From: Taibaiella sp.
GTDB taxonomy: Bacteria > Bacteroidota > Bacteroidia > Chitinophagales > Chitinophagaceae
Reading direction: 5' to 3'
Assembly (NCBI GenBank): GCA_021740995.1
Contig: JAIOYR010000002.1
Location: 55,490 to 119,489, forward strand
DNA length: 64,000 bases
Shown: positions 53,287 to 61,666 of the stretch, piece by piece
Position numbering within the stretch: the stretch's first letter is position 1
Layout of the letters: each line of letters opens with the position of its first letter
The notes under the pieces: generated by a model
The model's input: the letters and a program-made list of their open reading frames with translations, nothing else
Told to the model about the DNA's origin: nothing
Databases searched by the model: none
Made by a program: the position numbers and the translations under genes

Positions 53287-55329
53287 TTAACTTACAAAGT
53301 ACATCTTCATCACCCCCTTCCCCTTCGCCTCTACCTCACCCCTATATTCGCAGGTGAATTTATCCTTTACCAGCTCATAGGTCGTCTGGCTGATGTTTAT
53401 TTTCCCTGTTTCACCATGCTGCTCCATTCGTGCTGCAGTGTTTACTGTATCACCCCATATATCGTATGCAAACTTCTTTACACCCACTATGCCCGCCACC
53501 ACGCTGCCGCTGTGCACACCCACCCGCACCTGGAATGTGCGCTCTACTCCCATTTTCCCTAGCCTATCCTCCATAAACATCGTTATCTCTTTTGCGGCTC
53601 TTACTGCGTTCTCTGCATGTTTCGGGTCGGGCGAGGGTAGGCCACATACAGCAAGGTAGGCATCGCCTATGGTTTTTATCTTCTCAATGTTGTACTTGCC
53701 TGTTATCTCATCAAAAGCTTTGAAACAATTGTGTAGCTCATCTATCAGGTTTTGTGGGCTCATGTTCTCACCTGCCTGAGTGAAATTTACGAAGTCTGTG
53801 AAGAGGACGGTTACATTGTCGAAGTGTTTTGCAGTGGTGGTGCCGGTAGATTTAAGCTCCTGAGCTACTTCTTCGGGAAGTATGTTTAATAACAACCCGT
53901 CAGATTGTTTTCTTGCAGTTTCCGACTTTCCTCTTTCCTTTACAATAAAAAACGAAAAGCCTACCAGCAGCAGTACACCGGCAATGCCCAGATAAGTATA
54001 ACTCTTTTGTTTCTGCAAGTTTATGGCTGATATCTTTTCTTTCTCCGCCACCTTTAGGCTGTCTGTGAGGCGCTGGCGGTCATACTCATTCTTCATGCTC
54101 ATTTTCAGTATCTCTTCTTTATTCTCTCGCGAGAACACAGAATCCTTGATTGCATACATTTTGCCTGAAGCGTCCAATGCCTTTTTGTAGTCTCCCTTTA
54201 ATGTGTAGGCTTTTGAAATGTCGGCATAACAATCGCGTATCGTATTGGGGGTATTTATCTCCTTCGACAATGCAAGTGCCCGCTCCAGATGGTCCACCGC
54301 AGCATTTAGCAGGGCCGCCTTTCCTACCGGCATGTACACAATGGGCTGGTAGGTGCCGGGGGCTAGCTCATTCATTATATTTATCTTACCAGCGCGCGAT
54401 GCGGGCTTTGATGATGTGTCCCGTGCTGCGGCAAGGTATAACTGGCCGATAGACATTGTCGCATATGCCAAAGCGGGTTTGTCGCCTACTTCGCCTGATA
54501 TTTTTTGGCCCATTTCAAAATAGGGCAGTGCTGTAGCATATTCCTTCATATCAGTATAAATGCTGCCTAAATTAGACCAAGAGAACCCAACCGATCGCAT
54601 GTCTCCTATTTCCTGATTTAGCTTTAAGGCTTTAATGAAGTACTCAAGCGATTTGTCATAGTCTTTCAATGATTGGTAAACGCACCCAAGATTGTTGCTG
54701 GCAATACCTATGCCCCTTTTACTACCCATGCTCACATTTGCTTCATACGCTTTGAGGTAATACTCCAGGGCCTTGCTGTAATCGCCCAGATCAGAGTATA
54801 TGTTCCCAATATTATTAGTGACACTCGCAGCAAATTGCTTGAACCCTTCTTCATCATCAATTTTCAGAGCTTTCGAAAAATATTCCAGCGCCTTGAGGTT
54901 ATCCGATTGGGCCTTATATACCAGGCCTATATTGCACAAAATAGCCGCAACACCTGCCATTTTTTTTTGACGTTCGAATATTTCCAGGCCTCTTTTATAA
55001 TGATTCATTGCCTTAGAAAAATCCCCTTGTTGTTCGCAAACACTCCCCATGCTATTGTGTGCCGTTGCCACCCGGCCTTCCAGTGCCAGTTTTGTAGCCA
55101 ATTCTAATGCTTGATCGCCATATTTTAACGCCTCATTCGGATTTGCCCCTACAAACGCTTCTATTAGTTCACACAGCAAGTCTACCTTATTGCTGTCCTG
55201 ATTCTGCCGTGGTAGTTCTTTAACAAGGGAGTCTCTCCACGCCTTCCCTTCCAGCTGGGCAGAACAGCGAACAGTTAATAGCGCACAGTGAATAGTTAAT
55301 AGTATGATTATTATTTTCAAGTGGTTCAT
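53287..55329 (-). CDS. TPR-class III adenylyl cyclase, array unit 5 (subtype A)
   Basis: A 680-residue paralogue. Signal peptide MNHLKIIIILLTIHCALLTV in the stuttered repeat; TPR about 80-300 (FSKAMNHYKRGLEIFERQ, LKALEYFSKALKID, YSKALEYYLKAYEAN, YDKSLEYFIKALKLNQE), a late TPR about 350-400; membrane helix about 446-464; linker; subtype-A cyclase with YDIWGD, NTAARM and KTIGD intact. Its whole length, including the TPR part and the ELAPGTYQPIVYMP loop, is closest to unit 9, which is not adjacent. It starts 11 bp after unit 6. Confidence 0.93.
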   Translation of the reverse strand: MNHLKIIIILLTIHCALLTVRCSAQLEGKAWRDSLVKELPRQNQDSNKVDLLCELIEAFVGANPNEALKYGDQALELATKLALEGRVATAHNSMGSVCEQQGDFSKAMNHYKRGLEIFERQKKMAGVAAILCNIGLVYKAQSDNLKALEYFSKALKIDDEEGFKQFAASVTNNIGNIYSDLGDYSKALEYYLKAYEANVSMGSKRGIGIASNNLGCVYQSLKDYDKSLEYFIKALKLNQEIGDMRSVGFSWSNLGSIYTDMKEYATALPYFEMGQKISGEVGDKPALAYATMSIGQLYLAAARDTSSKPASRAGKINIMNELAPGTYQPIVYMPVGKAALLNAAVDHLERALALSKEINTPNTIRDCYADISKAYTLKGDYKKALDASGKMYAIKDSVFSRENKEEILKMSMKNEYDRQRLTDSLKVAEKEKISAINLQKQKSYTYLGIAGVLLLVGFSFFIVKERGKSETARKQSDGLLLNILPEEVAQELKSTGTTTAKHFDNVTVLFTDFVNFTQAGENMSPQNLIDELHNCFKAFDEITGKYNIEKIKTIGDAYLAVCGLPSPDPKHAENAVRAAKEITMFMEDRLGKMGVERTFQVRVGVHSGSVVAGIVGVKKFAYDIWGDTVNTAARMEQHGETGKINISQTTYELVKDKFTCEYRGEVEAKGKGVMKMYFVS

Positions 55330-55340
55330 CGTTGCTTTTA

Positions 55341-57305
55341 TCAGGACACAAAATACATCTTCATCACCCCCTTCCCCTTCGCTTCCACCTCACCCCGGTA
55401 CTCGCAAGAGAATATATCCTTCACTAAATTATACGTTGTTTCTGAGATATTCACCTTACCCACGCTGCCACTGCTTTCCATGCGGCTGGCGGTGTTTACG
55501 GTATCGCCCCAAATGTCGTAGGCAAACTTCTTGATACCTACTATCCCTGCCACTACCGGCCCGGTATGCACACCTATCCTTATTTCGAAATATAACTGCC
55601 CTGCTGCCTCCCGTTCTTCCTTGTGGCGGCGCATGAAGGCTTGTATTTCTAATGCAGCCTTTACTACGTCTTCCGCATGTGTTTTATTAGGTGTGGGCAG
55701 GCCACCCGCAGCCATATAGGCATCGCCTATGGTTTTTATCTTTTCCACGCCATACTTCTGCATGATATTGTCGAAGCCCGAGAAGCAGGTGTTTATCTCG
55801 CCCACCAGTTCTTTCGGCGATAGCTTTTCCGATAGTTGTGTAAAGCCCTTGAAGTCTGTGAAAAGCACGGTTACATCATCTATCAGCTTCGCTTCCGCGC
55901 TACCTTTAGCTTTCAGTTCCTCGGCTACTTCAGCAGGCAAAATATTCAGGAGTAATTCATCACTTCGCCGTTTACTCACTTTAATTTTATTTCGTTGTGT
56001 AAAGAACACACCTGCAAACAATAATGTCAAAGAAAAACCACCTATGAAAGTATTGCGCAGTAATTTCTGACGCCCCAATTCTTTTAATGCAACAGCGTCT
56101 TTCTTTTCTTGCAAAGCGTTTGCTGCTGCTACTTTTTTATCAAAATCATATTGCATTTTCGCTTGTGTAATTTTTTTATCCCTTTCCATATTGAAAAGAG
56201 AGTCATTCAGCGAACTTGCTTTTCGTGAACAATACAAAGCATTTGGCAAATTTTCAAGCAACTCTTCGGTTTTACTCATGTAAAAGTAGGAAGGTTGTAA
56301 AATTTCGTGGTTGGAGATTCTCTCTGATATGGTGATAGCACTTTGCAAATACTCGCGTGATTTCTGTAAATATTCCTTACGACCAGTATTGAGAATCTGT
56401 AAAGTCGGATTGCGAACTCCAATTATTGCCATCCGGTAAAAAGTGTAACCAATATTGCATTTGATTTCAGCAATTGATATTTTGGAATCTATTTCTTCAG
56501 CCAAACGTAAAGCTTGCTTAAAGTATCCAAGCGCTTGGTTGAAATTTTGTTTTTCGGAGACAATCGTTCCCATAGATAACAGGTTTTTTGCTTGCCACTC
56601 TTTATTACCACTTAGCTTATTCAGCTCTAATGCTTTTTCGTTTTTTTCGAATGCTTCTTCATATCTTTTCAGTCTCAGCATTATGGAACCTATACTATTT
56701 AAATTACCTGATATGCCTTCTTTATTTCCGGTTTTCTCTGACAGTTTAAGAGCCTTTTCGTAAAAAATTAAGGCTTCCTGTAATTCACCCTGTGATTCGT
56801 AAACGAGTCCTATATTACTAAGATTGGTCATTATGCCATCAAGGTCATTTAATTGCTCATAAATTTTAAGTGCTTTAAAATAATATTCAAGAGCCATAGG
56901 ATAGTTACTTTGATCATCAAAACTGATTCCGATATTTCCTAACACGGAAGCAATACCATCCTGGTCATTGATTTGGCTGTACAAGTCCAACGCATGGTTA
57001 AAATTCTCCAATTGCTTGTCGAATTCATTTTTTGTAATATAATTTATACCCGCCCATCTGTATGCTGCTGCCATTTTACTCTTGTTTTCAATCCGCTTTG
57101 CCAGTTCCAGTGCCTCTGACGAGTAATTGATTCCTTTGTCGGGATCCATGGCGTAGTAGGTCTGACTTAATGCCAAAAGGATGTCTACCTTATTTTCTGC
57201 GTTTTTCGATTTTTTTAACTCTTGTATCAGTGAGTCAATCGCTGCGTTCTGCGCAAACGAAACAAATGTGGTGATAGAAAATAGAAGGGAGAAGATATAC
57301 TTCAT
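55341..57305 (-). CDS. TPR-class III adenylyl cyclase, array unit 6 (subtype B)
   Basis: A 654-residue paralogue. Signal peptide MKYIFSLLFSITTFVSFAQN; at least six TPRs between about 40 and 320 (FDKQLENFNHALDLYSQI, YPMALEYYFKALKIYEQL, LQEALIFYEKALKLSEK, YEEAFEKNEKALELNK, FNQALGYFKQALRLAEE); membrane helix about 419-437 (FIGGFSLTLLFAGVFFTQ); linker; subtype-B cyclase (FTDFKGFTQLSEKL, VHTGPVV, YDIWGD). Catalytic set intact. It starts after 227 bp of upstream sequence with a TATATTTG -7 element (57444-57451), probably the promoter of a unit 6-to-3 transcript. Confidence 0.93.
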   Translation of the reverse strand: MKYIFSLLFSITTFVSFAQNAAIDSLIQELKKSKNAENKVDILLALSQTYYAMDPDKGINYSSEALELAKRIENKSKMAAAYRWAGINYITKNEFDKQLENFNHALDLYSQINDQDGIASVLGNIGISFDDQSNYPMALEYYFKALKIYEQLNDLDGIMTNLSNIGLVYESQGELQEALIFYEKALKLSEKTGNKEGISGNLNSIGSIMLRLKRYEEAFEKNEKALELNKLSGNKEWQAKNLLSMGTIVSEKQNFNQALGYFKQALRLAEEIDSKISIAEIKCNIGYTFYRMAIIGVRNPTLQILNTGRKEYLQKSREYLQSAITISERISNHEILQPSYFYMSKTEELLENLPNALYCSRKASSLNDSLFNMERDKKITQAKMQYDFDKKVAAANALQEKKDAVALKELGRQKLLRNTFIGGFSLTLLFAGVFFTQRNKIKVSKRRSDELLLNILPAEVAEELKAKGSAEAKLIDDVTVLFTDFKGFTQLSEKLSPKELVGEINTCFSGFDNIMQKYGVEKIKTIGDAYMAAGGLPTPNKTHAEDVVKAALEIQAFMRRHKEEREAAGQLYFEIRIGVHTGPVVAGIVGIKKFAYDIWGDTVNTASRMESSGSVGKVNISETTYNLVKDIFSCEYRGEVEAKGKGVMKMYFVS

Positions 57306-57532
57306 GATGTTTGTCTTTTTAATTTAGGTTGAAGATAGCTGTGTCACCGAAGGATATCCGATAACTGGAAAATACGCGCAATAAACATTCGCAAATCCCG
57401 GGTTTTTTGTTACATGAACGGTTGTGTAAATGAATGAATATAGCAAATATATCTTTTCAAATCTTGTATAGAATTAGTCCTTAAAAATGCATCCCCACGG
57501 CTAATTACACCCCTAACCCATGGATAAGTGAC
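57306..57532 (-). promoter_or_regulatory. Upstream region of unit 6 with -7 element
   Basis: The longest gap within the array (227 bp). On the minus strand TATATTTG at 57444-57451 fits TAnnTTTG; the gene begins about 140 nt later. No coding potential seen. Confidence 0.4.
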
Positions 57533-59557
57533 CTACCCCACGAAATACATCTTCATCACCCCCTTGCCCTTTGCTTCCACCTCACCGCGGTATTCACAAC
57601 TGAATTTGTCTTTCACCAGTTCGTATGTGGTCTCAGAGATATTCACCTTTCCTACCATGCCACTGCTTTCCATGCGGCTGGCAGTGTTTACGGTATCGCC
57701 CCAAATGTCATAGGCAAACTTCTTGATACCTACTATCCCTGCCACCACCGGCCCTGTATGCACCCCTATCCTTATTTCGAAATATAACTGCCCTGCTGCC
57801 TCCCGTTCTTCCTTGTGGCGGCGCATGAAGGCTTGTATTTCCAGCGCAGCTTTTACTACGTCTTCGGCATGTGTTTTATTGGGGGTGGGTAGGCCACCCG
57901 CAGCCATATAGGCGTCGCCAATGGTTTTTATCTTCTCCACGCCATACTTCTGCATAATGTTGTCGAAGGCAGAGAAGCAAGTGTTTATCTCGCCCACCAG
58001 TTCCTTTGGTGATAGTTTTTCAGATAGCTGGGTAAAGCCTTTGAAGTCGGTGAAGAGTACGGTTACTTCATTGATCAGCTTGGCTTCAGCGCTGCCTTTC
58101 TCCTTCAGCTCCTCAGCCACTTCTTCCGGCAAGATGTTCAGCAGTAGTTCTTCACTGCGGGCCTTTTCTTTTTTTACTCTGTTGCGCTGGCGCATTACTA
58201 CTATTGAAAAAATAAGCAACCCGGCTAACCCTGTGAGGATAGCATTCCTTACCAGCCGCTCGCGGATATCTTTTTTGTCCTGCTCGGCTTTTGCGGCGGC
58301 TTCCTTTTTCTCATATTCGTACTTCACGCCTTGCTCCATGATGCTTTTGTCATTCTCTTTCGTGAAAATGGAATCTTTTATTGCCACAAAGTGTTCGTAG
58401 CTCTCCAGTGCCAGCTTGTATTCGCCGGTAAGGCTGTATGCGCTATGCAATGCCCTGTATATAGCCTCTGCCATGCCTACATTATCCATTTCCTTCGCCA
58501 ATGCCAGTGACTGCTGCGAATACTTTATAGAGAGTTGCAACCGCGTGCGCCTGTCAGTAGGTATTGTGCGGAATGCCTCCGCTGTTAGTTGTTCATCATT
58601 AAGTGGAGCCTTCTTAGTGCTTTTCGAGGTGTCGGTAGCCAGCCGCCAGTAAGCCATGCCTAGCTCATGCAAGGCATATACTAATTGTCGTTTCTCGCCC
58701 AATTCCTCATCCGCTTTTACGCCTTTCTGTAAATAGACAATGGCAGCAGCGTGCTCCCCCATTTCATCATATACAGTACCAATATTGCCCAGTGCGTTTG
58801 CCACCACACCTTTGTTACCTGTTTCCTCACCCAGTTTCAGTGCTTTTCTCAAATATATTATAGCGTTGGGGTAGTCATTCATGGCATAGTATGTGTTGCC
58901 CAAGTTTAGTATAAAACCCGCCAACGGCCCCTTCATTTCCATCTCTTCAAAACCCTTTACTGCCTTCAGAGTATACTCCAGCGCTTTTGGCAGGTCATTG
59001 TTTTCCATGTACACATTTGCTATGTTGCCGCTCATGCCGGCTATGCCCATCCTAAAACCCTGCTTTTCATAGATTTTCAACGATTTGAAGTAATATTCCA
59101 GCCCCTTTGCATTTTTGCCCTGCTGGCAGTAGATATTGCCTATCTGGCGGGCGGTTTCGGCTATGCCGTCATCGCTTCCCATTTTTTCATTTATCTTATA
59201 CGCTGCCGAATAATACTCCAGCGCTTTTACCGGATTCGAGTCCCAGGTAAAGATATTGCCAAGGTTGTTGTTGGCGTTTGCAACCCCTTTTTGCCAGTCC
59301 AGCTTCGTGGCCAATTCCAGCCCTTGCTGGCCATATTTTTGGCTTTCTGACGCATTTATAAGGTAATACGTGCGCGATAGCACCAGCAGCAGTTTCACTT
59401 TGTTTGTATCGTCTTTTTGGGGGGGTAACTCCACGAGCAGGGAGTCCACTTTGGCACGCCTTTGCGCGGTTTCTTGCGGGCTGGCTTGCTGCGCAAATAA
59501 ACTATTGCCGCACAAAGCATTCAGCAGTGTAAACACACTTACGATTAGTCGTCTCAT
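57533..59557 (-). CDS. TPR-class III adenylyl cyclase, array unit 7 (subtype B)
   Basis: A 674-residue paralogue. ATG 59557 gives the signal peptide MRRLIVSVFTLLNALCGNSL (frame open to 59587). TPR about 85-340 (PVKALEYYSAAYKINEKM, AKGLEYYFKSLKIYEKQ, LPKALEYTLKAVKGFEEM, YPNAIIYLRKALKLGEE); helix about 425-445 (AILTGLAGLLIFSIVVM); linker ELLLNILPEEVAEELKEKG, a mix of A-like EEV and B-like features; subtype-B cyclase with YDIWGD and NTASRM. A C7 run occurs in the coding strand (59419-59425) and G7 just upstream of the start (59561-59567). Confidence 0.92.
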   Translation of the reverse strand: MRRLIVSVFTLLNALCGNSLFAQQASPQETAQRRAKVDSLLVELPPQKDDTNKVKLLLVLSRTYYLINASESQKYGQQGLELATKLDWQKGVANANNNLGNIFTWDSNPVKALEYYSAAYKINEKMGSDDGIAETARQIGNIYCQQGKNAKGLEYYFKSLKIYEKQGFRMGIAGMSGNIANVYMENNDLPKALEYTLKAVKGFEEMEMKGPLAGFILNLGNTYYAMNDYPNAIIYLRKALKLGEETGNKGVVANALGNIGTVYDEMGEHAAAIVYLQKGVKADEELGEKRQLVYALHELGMAYWRLATDTSKSTKKAPLNDEQLTAEAFRTIPTDRRTRLQLSIKYSQQSLALAKEMDNVGMAEAIYRALHSAYSLTGEYKLALESYEHFVAIKDSIFTKENDKSIMEQGVKYEYEKKEAAAKAEQDKKDIRERLVRNAILTGLAGLLIFSIVVMRQRNRVKKEKARSEELLLNILPEEVAEELKEKGSAEAKLINEVTVLFTDFKGFTQLSEKLSPKELVGEINTCFSAFDNIMQKYGVEKIKTIGDAYMAAGGLPTPNKTHAEDVVKAALEIQAFMRRHKEEREAAGQLYFEIRIGVHTGPVVAGIVGIKKFAYDIWGDTVNTASRMESSGMVGKVNISETTYELVKDKFSCEYRGEVEAKGKGVMKMYFVG

Positions 59558-59560
59558 AAC

Positions 59561-59597
59561 GGGGGGGCATTTGAGAACAATATACAATATATATTTA
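59561..59597 (-). promoter_or_regulatory. Conserved upstream block of unit 7
   Basis: Plus-strand sequence GGGGGGGCATTTGAGAACAA then TATACAATATATATTTA matches the corresponding regions of units 2 and 9. Confidence 0.5.
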
Positions 59598-59663
59598 TGA
59601 AATCATGTGGATATGCGTGTTGTTAGTCTGAATCACTTTGGGGTTTTGCCCTTTGCCTTTTGC

Positions 59664-61610
59664 CTACCCCACAAAATACATTTTCATCACCCCCTTACCC
59701 TTCGCCTCCACCTCACCCCTATACTCACAGGTGAATTTATCCTTCACCAAATTATACGTTGTTTCCGAGATATTTACCATGCCCACGCTACCACTGCTTT
59801 CCATGCGGCTGGCTGTGTTTACGGTATCACCCCATATGTCATAGGCAAATTTCTTGATGCCCACTATGCCAGCTACCACCGGGCCAGTATGCACACCTAT
59901 CCTTATCTCGAAGAATAGTTTTCCTGCCGCTTCCCGCTCTGTTTTGTGGCGGTGCATGAAGTCTTGTATCTCCAGCGCGGCTTTCACCACATCTTCTGCA
60001 TGTGTTTTATTGGGGGTGGGTAGTCCACCCGCAGCCATATAGGCATCGCCTATGGTCTTTATCTTTTCCACACCATGCTTTTGCATGATGTTGTCGAAGG
60101 CCGAGAAGCAGGTGTTTATCTCAGCCACCAGCTCCTTCGGCGATAGCTTTTCTGATAGCTGGGTAAAGCCCTTGAAGTCGGTGAAGAGCACTGTTACATC
60201 GTCTATCAGTTTTGCATCGGCGCTGCCTTTGGCCTTAAGTTCTTCTGCCACTTCAGCGGGTAGGATGTTGAGCAGCAGTTCATCACTTTGTTTTTTACCT
60301 AGCTTAATCTTATTTCTTTGGCTAAAGAAAACAATAGCAAAAAGTAACACTACGACAAAGCCACCTATAGAAGCATTGCGCATTGTCTTTTGCCGGTGCA
60401 TTTCTTTGGCTGCCAATGCATCTTTCTTCTCCTGTGCTGCCCTCGTCTCTGAAACCTTTCTTTCAAAATCGTAGGTCATTTGCGTTTGCGTCAGTTTACG
60501 TACATTCTCTTCATTATGCACGCTATCGCGGTACCTATATGCCAATTGCAAATATCGTATGGCACCAAGTGGATTTCCCTGGGAAGAATCGACTTTAAAG
60601 AGGTTCATATAATAGATCTCAAGCAATTCAAAGTCCCTCAAAGACAATACAATCGACTCAGCTTTCTTTAGCATTTTTCTTGCCTGGGCGTTGTCCTTCT
60701 TATTCAGATATACTGTACTCAATGACAGGTACCCGTTGGCCGATATCTTAGGCTCGCCCACACCTTCGTTTAGCTCCAGTGTTTTCGCAATGTACAGGAT
60801 GGCACTATCATTATACCCTGCCTCGGTATACATTACTCCAATATTCAAGGTTGCATTTGTCATCCCTAACGCATCGCCTATTTCGTCATACAGCAATAAC
60901 GCTTGTTTGTTTGCAGCAAGTGCGGAATCTACTTTTTTCATCATGCTGTAGACTATAGCAATGTTTCCTACGTTGTTGGCCAGCCATCGCTTGTTGCCTG
61001 TTTCCTTGTTTATATCGTAAGCCTTACGAAAGTGGATGAGTGCCTTGTCATAGTCCTCTATACTCAAATATACGCCACCTACATTATGGTAAACACTGGC
61101 CGAGCCTTTACGGTCGCCGACGGACTCATACTGCCTTACTGCTTCCATATAATAATTCAAAGCTTCGGGGTATTTAGCCATGTAGTCGTAAGATGCACCT
61201 AGGTTGCTTGTCACACTAGCCATTCGTTTGAGAATTTTATTTCTCTCAATAGTATCAGTAGTTTCTCTCAATAATTTATCCATGAATAGCCTGCCTTCTT
61301 CACTTAATTTTAATGCCTCTTCATATTTCCCGACATTTATCAACGCGTTTCCGTATGTCCCGTACACCAACAACAGCCCTCTGTTAAAGTTCAATCGTTT
61401 CGCCAGTTTGTAAGCAGCTTCGGCATAATGTACTCCGCTATCCATATCACTTTTGGAATAGGTGTTTGCAATGGAGTTCATAATTTTCACCATGTCTGTG
61501 TCAATCTTTGCAGATAACAATATGGTGTTCAGCGAGTCAATTTTGCTTCGCTTCTGACTAAATGCACTGCTGCACGAAAGTATCAGCAGCAAAATCGCTA
61601 ATTGTTTCAT
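59664..61610 (-). CDS. TPR-class III adenylyl cyclase, array unit 8 (subtype B)
   Basis: A 648-residue paralogue. Signal peptide MKQLAILLLILSCSSAFSQK. TPR about 40-340 (YEEALKLSEEGRLFMDKL, YPEALNYYMEAVRQYESV, YDKALIHFRKAYDINKE); membrane helix about 410-430 (SIGGFVVVLLFAIVFFSQ); linker LLLNILPAEVAEELKAKG; subtype-B cyclase, FTDFKGFTQLSEKL, VHTGPVV, YDIWGD, NTASRM. All key residues intact. Its TPR region differs most from the other B units. Confidence 0.93.
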   Translation of the reverse strand: MKQLAILLLILSCSSAFSQKRSKIDSLNTILLSAKIDTDMVKIMNSIANTYSKSDMDSGVHYAEAAYKLAKRLNFNRGLLLVYGTYGNALINVGKYEEALKLSEEGRLFMDKLLRETTDTIERNKILKRMASVTSNLGASYDYMAKYPEALNYYMEAVRQYESVGDRKGSASVYHNVGGVYLSIEDYDKALIHFRKAYDINKETGNKRWLANNVGNIAIVYSMMKKVDSALAANKQALLLYDEIGDALGMTNATLNIGVMYTEAGYNDSAILYIAKTLELNEGVGEPKISANGYLSLSTVYLNKKDNAQARKMLKKAESIVLSLRDFELLEIYYMNLFKVDSSQGNPLGAIRYLQLAYRYRDSVHNEENVRKLTQTQMTYDFERKVSETRAAQEKKDALAAKEMHRQKTMRNASIGGFVVVLLFAIVFFSQRNKIKLGKKQSDELLLNILPAEVAEELKAKGSADAKLIDDVTVLFTDFKGFTQLSEKLSPKELVAEINTCFSAFDNIMQKHGVEKIKTIGDAYMAAGGLPTPNKTHAEDVVKAALEIQDFMHRHKTEREAAGKLFFEIRIGVHTGPVVAGIVGIKKFAYDIWGDTVNTASRMESSGSVGMVNISETTYNLVKDKFTCEYRGEVEAKGKGVMKMYFVG

Positions 61611-61666
61611 ATTCTTAATTCTTTATGTAAGTTGATATAATAGATACTATTTGAAAAACCTAACAA

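Noticed and set aside
49140..55329. Units 3-5 as lipoproteins because of Cys in LTIHCS
   Set aside because: The residue before Cys is His or Arg, not Gly/Ala/Ser, so it does not fit a lipobox; ordinary signal peptide processing is more likely.
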